A stretch of DNA of 64,000 nucleotides from Selenomonadales bacterium (GCA_018434945.1 JAHDOI010000035.1:147401-211400), one strand, 5' to 3'; counted from the stretch's first letter, positions 6,764 to 16,744 are shown. Translations and numbers: made by a program. Notes: generated from the letters alone by a model not told the origin.

Positions 6764-9262
6764 TTATAATACGCCTCTGAAGTAGTGGCCGCGGGTGATG
6801 TCCTGGTGTTCCAGCGCCTTTATGCCGTCGCCGGCCAGGAGGGGATGGCGCTCGCCTTTGTCGAGCAGTTCGCGGTAGAGGCGGGTCGTCGCGGCAAGTT
6901 CGCCAGCGGTGGCAGCCTTGCCTTCGATGCGGATGCGGGCCGCGCCGGAACGGGCCAGGCGGGGCACATGGGGCAGCATGCTAAGCTCCTTGGCGTTGAG
7001 GATGTGCATGCGGCAGAATTGGTCGCCGGCGACGGGGAAGGTTTCGCCCATCCTGTCTTTAAGCAGGTAGCGGCCTTTCAGGCATGGCTTTGTGCATGTG
7101 CCGGCGTGAAGGCCGCCGAGGAAGCTGCCCATAACGCAGTATTCCGATATCATGAGGGTCAGGTAGCCGTGAACGATGCATTCAATCGCGATGTTCGGTT
7201 CGAAGCAAAGTTCCTCGACCTGTCCGAAGGTGAGCTCGGGGGAAAGGGTGAGGCTGGCGAGCCCCTGTCCGCTATAGAAACGGATAGCGGCGCTGTTGTA
7301 TATGTTGAGGGGCCAGTCGCCGTGGATGGCGAGACCAGGTACCTTGCCCGCGCGCTGGAGGGTGCCGAGGTTGCTCACGGCGACGGCGTCGGGGGCAAGG
7401 TCGCGAAAAAGCTCGAGGTCGGCTTCCAGGGCAGGCCACTGCCAATCCTGGACAATACGCGGCGTGCTGAGGATGACGGCGATGCCCCGGTCGCGGGCCA
7501 TGGCCACTACCCGCCGGTAGTCGTCGGCGGTGGGCGGGCGGCCGGAGAGGCTGTCGCCGCCGAACATGACGATGTCGGCGCCGTTGGCGGCGGCTGCTGC
7601 CGCCTTGTCGAACGTGTCGGTGTTGACGACCAGGGCGGGGTTGTGGGAGATGTCGCGCCGCGGCACGGGCAGAAAGGCGGCCAGGTCGGGGCTGGCCGCC
7701 GCCAGAGGCGGGCGTGAATAGCGGGCCAGGCGGGCTGCCTCCAGGTCTTCGACGGCCTGACGCCGGGCTTCGTTGAGTTCGCTGAGCGGGACCATGACTT
7801 CGCCTTCAATACTGCTTTCGAGGCCGCGGAGGGCGAAAACGGTCGTCCCCAGACGGCCGATCTGGGCGGCGAGGGTCTCTTCGTTGATGGGGCGCTTGAT
7901 GGCTTTTTCCGCCAGAAAAGACGTCTGGCCCCGACCGCTGTTGCCGGACTCGTCTGTCAGGGTTACTGCCAGCGGACGCCCCTCCCCCACCGTCACAACA
8001 GCGTCGACCGGCACGCGGCGCAGCAGGCCGGCGCCGCTGAAACTGGCCCGCGCCTTTTCCATGAGGGCGGCGTCGAAGGTTTTGAAGACGCGGTCGCCGG
8101 CGCGGACCGGTCCTTCAACCGGAATGGTGGCCGCAGCGAGGGCGGGAGCGGCAGCGACGGGGCGGCCGTCGACGGTGAGACTTGTTACGGTGGCGCTCGA
8201 CCGGCCGCCGACTTTTACCCAAAACTCGACAATATCGCCAACGGCGAGCGGTTCGTCGAGCTTGATCTGCGCCGTCTTTTTTCGCGGGTCGTAGCCGATG
8301 ACGCGGCCGATGCGAACCCCGCGGTTATTGGGGCGGCGGTCGCTCATCATTTCGCGCCCCTGTTTGCCGAACAGGTAGGCGGAGGTGAAACCGCGGTTGA
8401 ATATCTGAGCCATGTCTTTCTGATCCTGGGCGGGGACAATGAAGCCGCTCCGGTCGGCGAGACAGGCGTCGATGGCCCGGCGGTAGCTGTCGACGACGAC
8501 GGCTACGTATTCGGCCCGCTTCATGCGGCCTTCGATTTTGAATGAGACCACTCCGGCGTCGATGAGATCGGGGATATGTTCGATGGTGTTGAAGTCTTTG
8601 GGGCTCAACAGGTATTCCCCGGCGTCCTGCCCTGCGAGTACGTCCCGACCGGTTTCGTCTACAAGGGTGTAGGGCAGGCGGCAGGGTTGGGCGCAGCGCC
8701 CGCGGTTGCCGCTACGGCCGCCGATCATGCTGGACATCAGGCATTGACCGGAATAGGAGATGCAGAGGGCGCCGTGGATGAATGTTTCGATTTCGACCGG
8801 GGAATGCTCGCATATCCGGCGGATGGCATCAAGTGAAAGTTCCCGCGCCAGCACGACGCGGCTGATACCCTGCCCGGCCAGAAACTCCACTCCGGCCAGG
8901 TTGTGGACTGTCATCTGGGTACTGGCGTGCAGGGGCAAATCAGGCACGACGCGACGGGCCACGGCGACCACGCCGATATCCTGGACGATGACGGCGTCCA
9001 CGCCGATTTCGTACAGATGGCGCAGATAGTCGGCCAGGGCGGGAATCTCGCTGTTATCGACGAGGGTATTGACAGTAACGTAGACCGCCGCCCCCAGGAG
9101 ATGGGCGTTGCGCACCGCAGCGGCCAGTTCTTCGTCGCTGAAGTTGGCGGCGTAAGCGCGGGCGCCAAACTGCCTCCCCCCGAGGTAGACGGCGTCGGCG
9201 CCACTGTTCAGGGCTGCGGCGAAAGCTTCGGCGTTGCCGGCGGGTGCCAGGAGTTCAATCAT
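6764..9262 (-). CDS. Peptidase U32 family protein (RNA hydroxylation type) with C-terminal extension
   Basis: The 832-residue product starts MIELLAPAGNAEAFAAALN and has the U32 hallmark cysteines in GALCISYSGQCLMSS and NRGRCAQPCRLPY (about residues 165-200). U32 proteins of this kind (RlhA and TrhP in E. coli) hydroxylate 23S rRNA or tRNA uridine and carry an iron-sulfur cluster; the peptidase name is historical. The second half includes a DUF3656-like region and a second Cys pair, CTKPC. I chose ATG 9262 over 9271 because AAGGTG lies 6 bases ahead. That start overlaps the upstream gene's stop (ATGATTGA), so the two are translationally coupled. Confidence 0.88.
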   Translation of the reverse strand: MIELLAPAGNAEAFAAALNSGADAVYLGGRQFGARAYAANFSDEELAAAVRNAHLLGAAVYVTVNTLVDNSEIPALADYLRHLYEIGVDAVIVQDIGVVAVARRVVPDLPLHASTQMTVHNLAGVEFLAGQGISRVVLARELSLDAIRRICEHSPVEIETFIHGALCISYSGQCLMSSMIGGRSGNRGRCAQPCRLPYTLVDETGRDVLAGQDAGEYLLSPKDFNTIEHIPDLIDAGVVSFKIEGRMKRAEYVAVVVDSYRRAIDACLADRSGFIVPAQDQKDMAQIFNRGFTSAYLFGKQGREMMSDRRPNNRGVRIGRVIGYDPRKKTAQIKLDEPLAVGDIVEFWVKVGGRSSATVTSLTVDGRPVAAAPALAAATIPVEGPVRAGDRVFKTFDAALMEKARASFSGAGLLRRVPVDAVVTVGEGRPLAVTLTDESGNSGRGQTSFLAEKAIKRPINEETLAAQIGRLGTTVFALRGLESSIEGEVMVPLSELNEARRQAVEDLEAARLARYSRPPLAAASPDLAAFLPVPRRDISHNPALVVNTDTFDKAAAAAANGADIVMFGGDSLSGRPPTADDYRRVVAMARDRGIAVILSTPRIVQDWQWPALEADLELFRDLAPDAVAVSNLGTLQRAGKVPGLAIHGDWPLNIYNSAAIRFYSGQGLASLTLSPELTFGQVEELCFEPNIAIECIVHGYLTLMISEYCVMGSFLGGLHAGTCTKPCLKGRYLLKDRMGETFPVAGDQFCRMHILNAKELSMLPHVPRLARSGAARIRIEGKAATAGELAATTRLYRELLDKGERHPLLAGDGIKALEHQDITRGHYFRGVL

Positions 9263-10172
9263 TTTCTGCACCTTCTTTTAGATAGGCGATGATGGCGGGC
9301 TTGATATCGGTTAGGCAGCTGATTGTTGAGGCCACATGCCGACACCCCGGGCCGAACAGGATGGTCGGCACGGGGTTGAGGGTGTGGGTTTTGGTGGAGA
9401 AGTCCTCGAAGTTGCCGTGGTCGCTGGTGATTATCACAAGGGTTTCTGCGGCCGACCGATGGACGGCGGCGAGAAAGCCGTCGAGGTTGGCGACGATTTT
9501 CGCCGCTTCCGCCCAGTTATGCTTATGACCCTGGCGGTCAGTCTGGAAGTATTCGAACATGGTGAAGCTGTGCCTACCGGCAAGAGCAGTGAGCCTTCTC
9601 CCGGCATCGTCCGGGCTGACGGTCGGCACGCCCTCCACACCGAACCGCGGCAGCATCTCGTTGGTGATGTCCTGGTAGACCGCTTCGCCGGCAGCCATGT
9701 GGGCCAGGGAGCGCAATGGCTGACCCGCGCCGAGGATGGATAGGGTTGTGACAGAATGGCGTCGCTTGCGGCTCGCCACAAGTTCCATATAGTCGGCAGC
9801 GTACATATTGGCCGAGGTGACGCTGAAGCAGGCGGCGGACAGCTCGCCTAAAAGCCCGTGCGCGGCGATTATCTCGGCAAGAGCCGGACCGGGGAAGCCG
9901 AGGATGTGGCAACCCATCCGCCGCGGCGCGTTGACGCCGGTAAAGATGGCGGTCTGCCCGGTCGCGCTCTGCGGCAGGCCGGGAACGCCCAACGCCGCAT
10001 CTGTCGCCACGAGGCAAACTTCGTCACTCATAACGGTGCCAAGCTCCCTTACGAGCGGTCGGCCGAAAAGAGTACGGAAAAAAGGCGGGTCGAAACGGAC
10101 GAGGGGGTTGAGGGACGGGTCGTTTTCCCCCATGCCCAGGCCGTCGATGAATATGAGCAGGACTCTTCGCAT
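9255..10172 (-). CDS. Alkaline-phosphatase-superfamily metalloenzyme (phosphoglycerate-mutase-like)
   Basis: The roughly 305-residue product begins MRRVLLIFIDGLGMGEND, the metal-binding N-terminus of the superfamily. Other metal-site motifs are SATGQTAIFTG (nucleophile region), MFEYFQTDRQGHKHNW, and LVIITSDHGNFEDFSTKTHTLNPVP (the HGN motif of cofactor-independent phosphoglycerate mutase). The full iPGM insertion domain is missing, so it is a shorter relative of unknown substrate. The open frame extends upstream to 10217, but similarity to family starts and GGAG before ATG 10172 favour the shorter form. It overlaps the U32 gene by 8 bases. Confidence 0.8.
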   Translation of the reverse strand: MRRVLLIFIDGLGMGENDPSLNPLVRFDPPFFRTLFGRPLVRELGTVMSDEVCLVATDAALGVPGLPQSATGQTAIFTGVNAPRRMGCHILGFPGPALAEIIAAHGLLGELSAACFSVTSANMYAADYMELVASRKRRHSVTTLSILGAGQPLRSLAHMAAGEAVYQDITNEMLPRFGVEGVPTVSPDDAGRRLTALAGRHSFTMFEYFQTDRQGHKHNWAEAAKIVANLDGFLAAVHRSAAETLVIITSDHGNFEDFSTKTHTLNPVPTILFGPGCRHVASTISCLTDIKPAIIAYLKEGAEND

Positions 10173-10226
10173 CAGGGTTCGATTCTCCAATCGTCGGCAA
10201 TAAAAGAAGAAGGGCATGCCCTTCTT

Positions 10227-10889
10227 TCAGTGCAACTCTTGCTCCGCGGGAGCATCTTCCCGTGGCGGAGCGGCCGGTGGCCGGCTTTTGACATATTCGG
10301 CGAGAGTGCGCACGTCGGCTGCCAGCTGTTCTATTTTGGCCCATCCGGTCCCTGCCGGGCTGAGCGGGTTTTCGGAAAGGCTACGGATAAAGTTTTCCAG
10401 GTCGCGGCGGGTAAGTGGCTCCATGTCGGGGGATTTTATCAGTGTCAACGTGCCGCAGCTTTCGAGGCGGGCTAGCTTGATATCCCTGAGGTTCGAGAAA
10501 TCCATGCCCTGTTTGTGCAGCTCCTGACGGAGATCGTCGTAGTTGAACTGGGTCTTGGTCATGTTCTGGCGGAGGATGCGGCCGTCCTCGATGAGTTCCA
10601 CGGGCGTGCCTTCGAACAGCTTGCGCAGAAACTTGTTCTTAAGCGCCAGGCGAGATAGCAGCTGCTGAAGTATGAGCAGGCCTATAAGCCCCTCGGCGCC
10701 GATGAGGAGGCTTTCATTGCGCGCCAAGGCCACGTTGGCGACTATGTCGCCGATACCGACCATGAGGACGAAATCGAAGGGGGAAAGCTGGCCTACGGCG
10801 CGGTTGCCCATGAATCGCACGACGATGAGGGCAACTGCGAAGATAGCCGCCATCCTGATAAGCACCTGGCCGGGTGTTCCGTAATCCAT
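10227..10889 (-). CDS. DUF421 membrane protein (YetF-like)
   Basis: The product is 220 residues. Three N-terminal membrane helices span residues 5-80 and include VRFMGNRAVGQLSPFDFVLMVGIGDIVAN, the DUF421 signature region. A soluble part follows with LFEGTPVELIEDGRI and a YetF-type beta fold. YetF-like proteins occur in spore formers and have been linked to spore germination and membrane-associated functions, but no activity is firmly known. ATG 10889 has a strong GGAAGGAG; the longer frame to 10931 lacks one. The tail is Pro/Glu-rich. Confidence 0.85.
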   Translation of the reverse strand: MDYGTPGQVLIRMAAIFAVALIVVRFMGNRAVGQLSPFDFVLMVGIGDIVANVALARNESLLIGAEGLIGLLILQQLLSRLALKNKFLRKLFEGTPVELIEDGRILRQNMTKTQFNYDDLRQELHKQGMDFSNLRDIKLARLESCGTLTLIKSPDMEPLTRRDLENFIRSLSENPLSPAGTGWAKIEQLAADVRTLAEYVKSRPPAAPPREDAPAEQELH

Positions 10890-10950
10890 CGCTGTCACTC
10901 CTTCCGCTGGTGTTATTATTGACAGCGGCATGGAGCGGTATACCGGAGCC

Positions 10951-11202
10951 CTATTCGTCGTTGAGCATCTTTAGCAGTTGCTGGTAGTCGCTTTGCAGGC
11001 GCAGGTATTCGTCGGCGATGTTGAGCGCCGTTAGGACGGCTACCATGGTTGTCGACACCCGGGGATTGCTGAAGGCGGTTTCGCGCATCCGCTCGTCGAG
11101 GAGGGCGGCCACCTTCATTATGCGTTCCGGCTCGGCGTCGCCCTTGAGCGGGTAGTTGTCGCCGAATATTTGCACTACGACTTTATGCTTCTTCGTGCCC
11201 AT
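10951..11202 (-). CDS. zapA: Cell division protein ZapA
   Basis: The 83-residue product reads KHKVVVQIFGDNYPLKGDAEPE at the N-terminus, then an acidic/hydrophobic helix with VAVLTALNIADEYLRLQSDY, which is the ZapA pattern. ZapA binds FtsZ filaments and promotes Z-ring bundling. In many Firmicutes zapA follows pheT; here a permease gene lies between them. The start at ATG 11202 is chosen because AAGGTG precedes it, giving MGTKKHK. Confidence 0.88.
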   Translation of the reverse strand: MGTKKHKVVVQIFGDNYPLKGDAEPERIMKVAALLDERMRETAFSNPRVSTTMVAVLTALNIADEYLRLQSDYQQLLKMLNDE

Positions 11203-11268
11203 GTAATCACCTTGCTTCACGCTGCGTCTGTAGAGTATAGTTCGCCCCCCACCCTATTTTTTCCTGCC

Positions 11269-11297
11269 GAAAAAAAGGCAGCCTTACGGCCGCCTGA
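11269..11297 (-). terminator. Terminator after the permease gene
   Basis: On the minus strand AGGCGGCC, GTAA and GGCTGCCT are followed by a run of seven T, just beyond the permease stop at 11308. Confidence 0.88.
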
Positions 11298-11307
11298 TGC
11301 GCCCCCC

Positions 11308-12707
11308 TTATTCTTTGGGAAGTTGGTCGCCGTATTTGCCCAGCACGCTGTTGCGGTGGCCGTAAACGAAGTAGACGGCAAAACCGATGGCTGTCCAGAT
11401 TACGAACCTGACCCAGGTATCATAGGGAAGACTGTACATCAGATAACCGCAGGAGATCACGGCCAGGGGGGTGACGAGGCCGACTGCCGGACAGCGGAAG
11501 GGCCGCGGAACTTCCGGCTTTGTGTAACGCAGCACGAGCACACCGATGGCCGAAACGACGAAGGCGAACAGAGTGCCGATGTTGGTCAATTCGGCGATGA
11601 TGCCGATGGGGGTAAACCCGGCGATGAGGGCGACGGCGATACCGGCGGCGATGGTGATGATATGGGGGTGCCGTAGGTCGGATGCACGGCGCAGATGCCT
11701 CCGGGGATGAGCCCGTCGCGACTCATGGCGAAGAAGATGCGGGTCTGGCCGTACATCAGGACGAGCAGCACCGTGGTTATGCCGGCGATGGCGCCTGTGC
11801 CTACGAGAGCGGAGCCGAAGTTATAGCCGATAGCTCTTAATGCATACGCCACCGGCTCCGCGTTGTTTAGCTGCGTGTAGGGAACGACGCCAGTGAGCAC
11901 GGCGGAGACGATGATATAGAGGATGGTGCAGATGACCAGCGAACCGATGATGCCGACAGGCAGGTCGCGGTTGGGGTTTTTGCATTCCTCGGCGGTGGTG
12001 GCGACGGCGTCGAAGCCGATATAGGCGAAAAAGATAAGAGCCGCTCCCGCGGCTACGCCGCTAAAGCCGAAGGGCATCAGCGGCGACCAGTTGGCCGGGT
12101 TGACTTTCGGCCCGGCCAGGGCGATAAAGATGAATACGGCGGTCAGTTTTACTATGACCAGGATCCTGTTGAGGGACGCGCTTTCCTTGGTGCCGCGCAC
12201 CAGCAGGAAGCTGAGGAAGATGGCGATGAATATGGCCGGCAGGTTCACGATGCCGCCGTCGGCGGGAACGGCGGTGAGCGCTTTGGGCAGTTCGACACCC
12301 GCCGCCTTGAGAAGCCCGGTCATGTATCCCGACCAACCTGCCGCGACCGCACTTGAGCCGACCGAGTATTCGAGGATGAGATTCCAGCCGACGATCCAGG
12401 CGACGATTTCGCCGAGGGCGGCGTAGGAGTATGTGTAGGCGCTGCCGGATATGGGGACGATGGCGGCGAGTTCGGCGTACGCCAGGGCGGCAAAGGCGCA
12501 AGCCAGGCCGGAGAGAACGAAGGAAAGCATGATACCGGGACCGGCATGCTGGGCGGCAGCCACCCCGGTCAGCACGAAGATGCCGGTGCCTATTATGCAG
12601 CCGATGCCGAGGAGGATGAGATCGGTCGCGCCGAGAGTCTTTTTGAGTTTTTGCCTGGCGGCTCCTTCTTTGAGGGTTTCGATGTTTTTTGTGCGGAATA
12701 CGTCCAG
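11308..12707 (-). pseudogene. Amino-acid permease (APC family, YfnA-like) broken by a single-base frameshift
   Basis: Two overlapping frames together give a complete APC permease of about 467 residues. The N-terminal part includes GIGCIIGTGIFVLTGVAAA, and the C-terminal part ends YGHRNSVLGKYGDQLPKE. The break is at a run of five G (plus strand 11664-11668). One more base would turn TYGTPISSP into TYGTPHIITIAAG and restore family sequence. There is also no ATG, GTG or TTG: the frame is closed by TAA at the ribosome binding site (AAAGGGGGATAA), and the first plausible start is CTG at 12707, giving LDVFRTKNIETL. Either a sequencing error in a homopolymer or a recent pseudogene fits. Twelve-helix cation/amino-acid symport is the family role. 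Confidence 0.85.
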
Positions 12708-12740
12708 GATTTATCCCCCTTTTCAGCAGAGAATACGGCA

Positions 12741-12827
12741 GAAAGATGTCCCTGACAGTATTATTGCTCCGACGGCGCCAATCATACGGGCCGCGGCAAT
12801 ATTTCCCTGCTGCCGGGGACATCTTTC
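12741..12827 (-). repeat. 87-nt element closed by a perfect 12-bp inverted repeat
   Basis: GAAAGATGTCCC (12741-12752) pairs exactly with GGGACATCTTTC (12816-12827). Further inside, ATTGC and GCAAT can pair. No T run follows, so it is not a simple terminator for pheT. It lies between pheT and the permease and would be part of the permease leader. It matches no riboswitch class I know and may be a small mobile repeat or a structured RNA. Confidence 0.5.
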
Positions 12828-12872
12828 AAATACGCCTCTTATACTTCAGGGGGATAGAAGCAAAGCGCCGGA

Positions 12873-15302
12873 CTATACCCGCAGTTTCGCTGACAAGGTA
12901 TTTTCCAGATGGGCCACGATGGCGTTGTAGTAGCCGTCGACTTCGTCGTCGGTGAGCGTGCGGTCGGTGGCCTGGAAGGTGAGGGAGAAAGCGAGGCTTT
13001 TCGCGCCGGCTGGCACCTGTTCGCCGGTGTACATGTCAAAGAGGCGGGTGTCGGTGAGCAATTCACCGCCGCTGGCGGCGATGGCCGCCGATACTTGGGC
13101 GGCGGTAACGTTTTGTGGGAGGACGACAGCCAGGTCGCGGGCAATGGCTGGGAAACGCGGCAGTGGCCGATAGGCACCGATGAGGTGGGAGTGATTTACG
13201 AGGCTGGCGACCTTGAGTTCGAATACATACACTCCGCGCCCAAGTCCGAAGGCGTCGATAACCTGAGGGTGCACTTCGCCCACCGCGCCCAAGAGTTCGC
13301 CAGCTTTTGTGAACAGGGCTGTTTTGCCGGGATGCATGGCATAGTATTCGCCCGCCTGTACTTCGTAGCCCGTAATGCCGAGCTTCTCCAGCAGCACCTC
13401 GACAGCCCCTTTGGCATCATAGAAATCGACTGACTCCCGGGGCTGATTCCAGGCAAGGTCGACCCTCTTGCCGCACAGCGCGCCGCACAGCATCGGCGGT
13501 TCGTCCGGCAGTTCCGTAAGCGGGAGACTGCCGGGCCGGTAAACGGCCCCTAGTTCGTAAATTTTCAAGTCGTCGTTCTTGCGGGACAGGTTGTTGGCCA
13601 CCGTTTGCAGAACGCCGCCCATGAGGGTGGTTTTCATGGCGGGGAAGTCGTCGGTTATGGGGTTAAGGATGGGGATGGCCCTGCGCAGCTCGCTGTCGTC
13701 CGGCAGGCCGAGCTTGTCGAATACCGCTGGGTGGGTGAAGCTGAAGGTGATGATTTCGCTGAAGCCGAGACCGGTGAGGATTTCTTTGCTGCGGTCGGCG
13801 ATCGTCTGGGTGTAGCTCTGGCTGCCAGCCTTGGCGTTGCCGAAGGGGGTGGTAGCCGGGATGTTGTCGTACCCCCAGATGCGGGCGATCTCTTCACTGA
13901 TGTCGGCAGGCCTGCTGACGTCGCCCCGCCAGGTGGGGACGGTTACGAGGAACTTGTCTGGCTGGACATCGACGTCAAATTCCAGGCTGCGAAGGATATC
14001 GACCATCTTGGCCGCCGGCAGGTCTACGCCGAGGTGGGCGTTTATCTGGCCGGGGGAGACGGATATCTGCCGTGGCAGCTGGACATCGGGGTAGGTGTCG
14101 ATGACGCCCGGGCATACGGTGCAGGCGCCCATTTCTTCCAGCAGTTGAGCAGCCCGGTCGAGGGCGCGGATGATGTCGGCGGTGTTGATGCCGCGCTCGA
14201 ACCGGCTCGACGCTTCCGAGCGAAGGCCGAGAGCTTTGGAGGTGCGTCTGATGCTGGTGCCGTTGAAGGAGGCGGCTTCCAGGAGAACGGTGCGGGTGGT
14301 GTCGGTGACTTCAGTGGCCAGCCCGCCCATCACGCCGGCGATGCCGACAGCCTGCACGGCGTCGGCGATGACCAGCATGTCGGGGGTTAGTTCGCGTTTG
14401 ACGCCATCCAGCGTCGTCAGCCGCTCTCCCGGGTTGGCCCGCCGGACGATGATGCGGTGTTTGGCGAGCAGGTTGTAGTCGTAGGCGTGCATGGGCTGCC
14501 CAAGCTCCATCATGACGAAGTTGGTAACGTCTACGACGTTGCTGATCGGTCTCATGCCGGCCGCCTGCACCCGACGCTGCAGCCAGGCGGGCGAGGGACC
14601 GATCTTTACGTTCTGGAGCACTCGGCCGGCGAAACGGGCGCACAGCGACGGCTCGTCGATGGTGATGGTTACAAGGTCGTTGGCCTTGTCGGCGCTTTCT
14701 TCCTTGAGCATGAGCATGGGTTTTTTGAGGGTACCGCCGGTAAGGGCGGCCACCTCGCGGGCCAGCCCGAGGGTGTGGAAACAGTCGGCCCTGTTGGGGG
14801 TCAGTTCGAATTCCAGCACGACATCGTCGAGACCAAGTACGGCGAGAGCGTCTTCACCGGGTTTTGTGTCGGCTGGCAGTATATAGATGCCGTCGCGCAA
14901 TTCGGGAGGGACGATTTTGGCGTCCATGCCGAGCTCATCGCCCGAGCAGAGCATCCCCTGAGATTCGATGCCGCGGAAGTTGGCGGCGCCGATTTCCTGC
15001 CCACCGGCCAGTTTCGCGCCGGGGATCGCCACCGGGACGATATCGCCGGTTTTGAGGTTTGTGGCGCCTGTTACGACGGTCACTGCGGAGCCGCCGATGT
15101 CCACCTTGCAGACGAGGAGTTTGTCGGCGTTGGGATGGGCAGTTATTCCGTCAATCCGCCCGGCGATTACTTTTGACAGGCCTTCGCCGCGATATTCCAT
15201 ATTTTCCACCGGCACACCGGCCATGGTCATCATGTCGGCGAGTTTTTCCGGGGTTTCGGAAAATTCCACATAGTCTTTCAGCCAGTTGATCGAGGTGCGC
15301 AT
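12873..15302 (-). CDS. pheT: Phenylalanine-tRNA ligase beta subunit
   Basis: At 809 residues this is full length. The N-terminal tRNA-binding domain is at residues 40-150 (VIAGRIDGITAHPNADKLLV). The B3/B4 editing domain follows, then B5 (QISVSPGQINAHLGVDLPA). The C-terminal ferredoxin-like anticodon-binding domain occupies the last 93 residues, starting YRPLPRFPAIARDLAVVLP. It forms an alpha2-beta2 enzyme with PheS, is 12 bases downstream of pheS, and shares the Phe T-box leader. Confidence 0.97.
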   Translation of the reverse strand: MRTSINWLKDYVEFSETPEKLADMMTMAGVPVENMEYRGEGLSKVIAGRIDGITAHPNADKLLVCKVDIGGSAVTVVTGATNLKTGDIVPVAIPGAKLAGGQEIGAANFRGIESQGMLCSGDELGMDAKIVPPELRDGIYILPADTKPGEDALAVLGLDDVVLEFELTPNRADCFHTLGLAREVAALTGGTLKKPMLMLKEESADKANDLVTITIDEPSLCARFAGRVLQNVKIGPSPAWLQRRVQAAGMRPISNVVDVTNFVMMELGQPMHAYDYNLLAKHRIIVRRANPGERLTTLDGVKRELTPDMLVIADAVQAVGIAGVMGGLATEVTDTTRTVLLEAASFNGTSIRRTSKALGLRSEASSRFERGINTADIIRALDRAAQLLEEMGACTVCPGVIDTYPDVQLPRQISVSPGQINAHLGVDLPAAKMVDILRSLEFDVDVQPDKFLVTVPTWRGDVSRPADISEEIARIWGYDNIPATTPFGNAKAGSQSYTQTIADRSKEILTGLGFSEIITFSFTHPAVFDKLGLPDDSELRRAIPILNPITDDFPAMKTTLMGGVLQTVANNLSRKNDDLKIYELGAVYRPGSLPLTELPDEPPMLCGALCGKRVDLAWNQPRESVDFYDAKGAVEVLLEKLGITGYEVQAGEYYAMHPGKTALFTKAGELLGAVGEVHPQVIDAFGLGRGVYVFELKVASLVNHSHLIGAYRPLPRFPAIARDLAVVLPQNVTAAQVSAAIAASGGELLTDTRLFDMYTGEQVPAGAKSLAFSLTFQATDRTLTDDEVDGYYNAIVAHLENTLSAKLRV

Positions 15303-15314
15303 GGAGTATCCCCC

Positions 15315-16337
15315 TTAAAACTGCGCCAGGAAGCGCATGTCGTTGTCGTAGAAAAGCCTGAGGTCGTCGATGCCATATACCAGCATGGCGATACGCTCCA
15401 CACCCATCCCGAAGGCAAAGCCGCTGACCTGCTCAGGGTCAAAATTGCTCATTTCCAGTACGCGGGGATGGGTCATGCCTGAGCCCAGGATCTCCAGCCA
15501 GCCGGTGCCTTTACAGGTGCGGCAGCCGCGTCCGGCGCACATGACGCAGGAGATGTCGACCTCGGCGCTCGGTTCGGTAAAGGGGAAGAAGCTGGGACGG
15601 AAGCGCAGTTTGACGCTGCTGCCGAAGATCTCTTTGGCGAATTGGTCCAAGGTGCCTTTGAGATCGGCGAAGCTGATCCCTTTGTCGATAACGAGGCCTT
15701 CGACCTGATGGAAGACGGGCGAATGGGTGGCGTCGTAGTCTACCCTGTAAACTTTGCCGGGGGAGATTATCCGCACAGGCGAATTCGGCGGGACGCTTTG
15801 CATGGTGCGGGCCTCGACCGGCGATGTGTGTGTACGGAGCAGAATGTCCGGGGTGATGTAAAATGTGTCCTGCATGTCGCGGGCAGGGTGATCGGGGGGC
15901 AGGTTGAGGGCTTCGAAGTTAAAGTAGTCGGTTTCCACTTCCGGTCCTTCCACAATATCGAAACCCATGCGCATGAAAACGGATTTTATCCTTTCAAGGG
16001 TCAGAGTCAGCGGGTGCTTGTGCCCGGTAGCCGGCCGGCGGCCGGGAAGGGTGACGTCAAGCCTGGCGGCGGCTATTTTACTGGCGAGCTCCATTTTCTT
16101 CAGTTCTTCGGCTTTGCTCTGGATAAGTGTTTCGAGTTCTGCCCTGAGCTCGTTGACGATTTGCCCGACCCGCGGCCTTTCGTCGGGCCCGAGGCTGCCG
16201 ACGCCGCGAAGGATGGCTGTGAGACTGCCTTTTTTCCCAAGGTACTTGACGCGGAGGTCATTGAGGGCATCGACGCTGTCGGCTTGGGGTATTTCGGCAA
16301 CGGCCGCCTGGCGGAGTTCACTGAGTTGTTGTTCCAT
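15315..16337 (-). CDS. pheS: Phenylalanine-tRNA ligase alpha subunit
   Basis: The 340-residue product has an N-terminal coiled-coil tRNA-binding arm (residues 1-90) and class II catalytic motifs: motif 2 in [18 protein letters not shown] and motif 3 in [20 protein letters not shown]. It charges tRNA-Phe together with PheT. A CxxCxGxGC-like stretch ([17 protein letters not shown]) is normal for bacterial PheS. ATG 16337 follows GGAGG. Expression is controlled by the T-box leader directly upstream. Confidence 0.97.
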   Translation of the reverse strand: MEQQLSELRQAAVAEIPQADSVDALNDLRVKYLGKKGSLTAILRGVGSLGPDERPRVGQIVNELRAELETLIQSKAEELKKMELASKIAAARLDVTLPGRRPATGHKHPLTLTLERIKSVFMRMGFDIVEGPEVETDYFNFEALNLPPDHPARDMQDTFYITPDILLRTHTSPVEARTMQSVPPNSPVRIISPGKVYRVDYDATHSPVFHQVEGLVIDKGISFADLKGTLDQFAKEIFGSSVKLRFRPSFFPFTEPSAEVDISCVMCAGRGCRTCKGTGWLEILGSGMTHPRVLEMSNFDPEQVSGFAFGMGVERIAMLVYGIDDLRLFYDNDMRFLAQF

Positions 16338-16366
16338 ACATACCTCCGATGTTCATGATTACAAAT

Positions 16367-16738
16367 AAAAAAGCTCTCGCCCCAAGGGGCGAAAGCCTTG
16401 CTTCCGCGGTACCACCCTACTAGTGTCCTCGCTTTTCCTCTAACGGGGAAAAACCGTCCGGCCTACGCAAGAAATCTCTTCAGCGCGGATGCTCGGGAGT
16501 GAACTTCAGCCGTCCGTTTGCGGCGCCGCTCTCAGTCTCTGGCGGCATCCTCCCTGTGGAAACGAATACGGCGTACTCTCTCCGTCATGGCAGTCAATCC
16601 TATTGGATCATCAGTCTCTTATAGAGCAGATACGCAGCAATGGAACCGGTGGCTTCGAACATTCTCCAGAAGAAATCGGCGGTCACCAGCACGAGACCAC
16701 ACCCTCTCTGACGTCATGGAAATTACAGGTCATTGCTA
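16367..16738 (-). promoter_or_regulatory. T-box leader (Phe) of pheST
   Basis: The minus strand contains the T-box core AGGGTGGTACCGCGG, followed by a terminator hairpin ending in a T run (16369-16400). Upstream, CTGAAGTTCACTCC fits a specifier loop with codon UUC (complement of 16501-16503), matching Phe. Uncharged tRNA-Phe would stabilise the antiterminator and switch on pheST. The core T-box accounts for 16367 to about 16590; about 150 further transcribed bases upstream are unexplained. Confidence 0.92.
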
Positions 16739-16744
16739 AAACGT

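Noticed and set aside
4144..7717. Long plus-strand frames (over 300 codons) opposite mutS2 and the U32 gene
   Set aside because: They are GC-skew shadows; minus-strand proteins there have clear family motifs.
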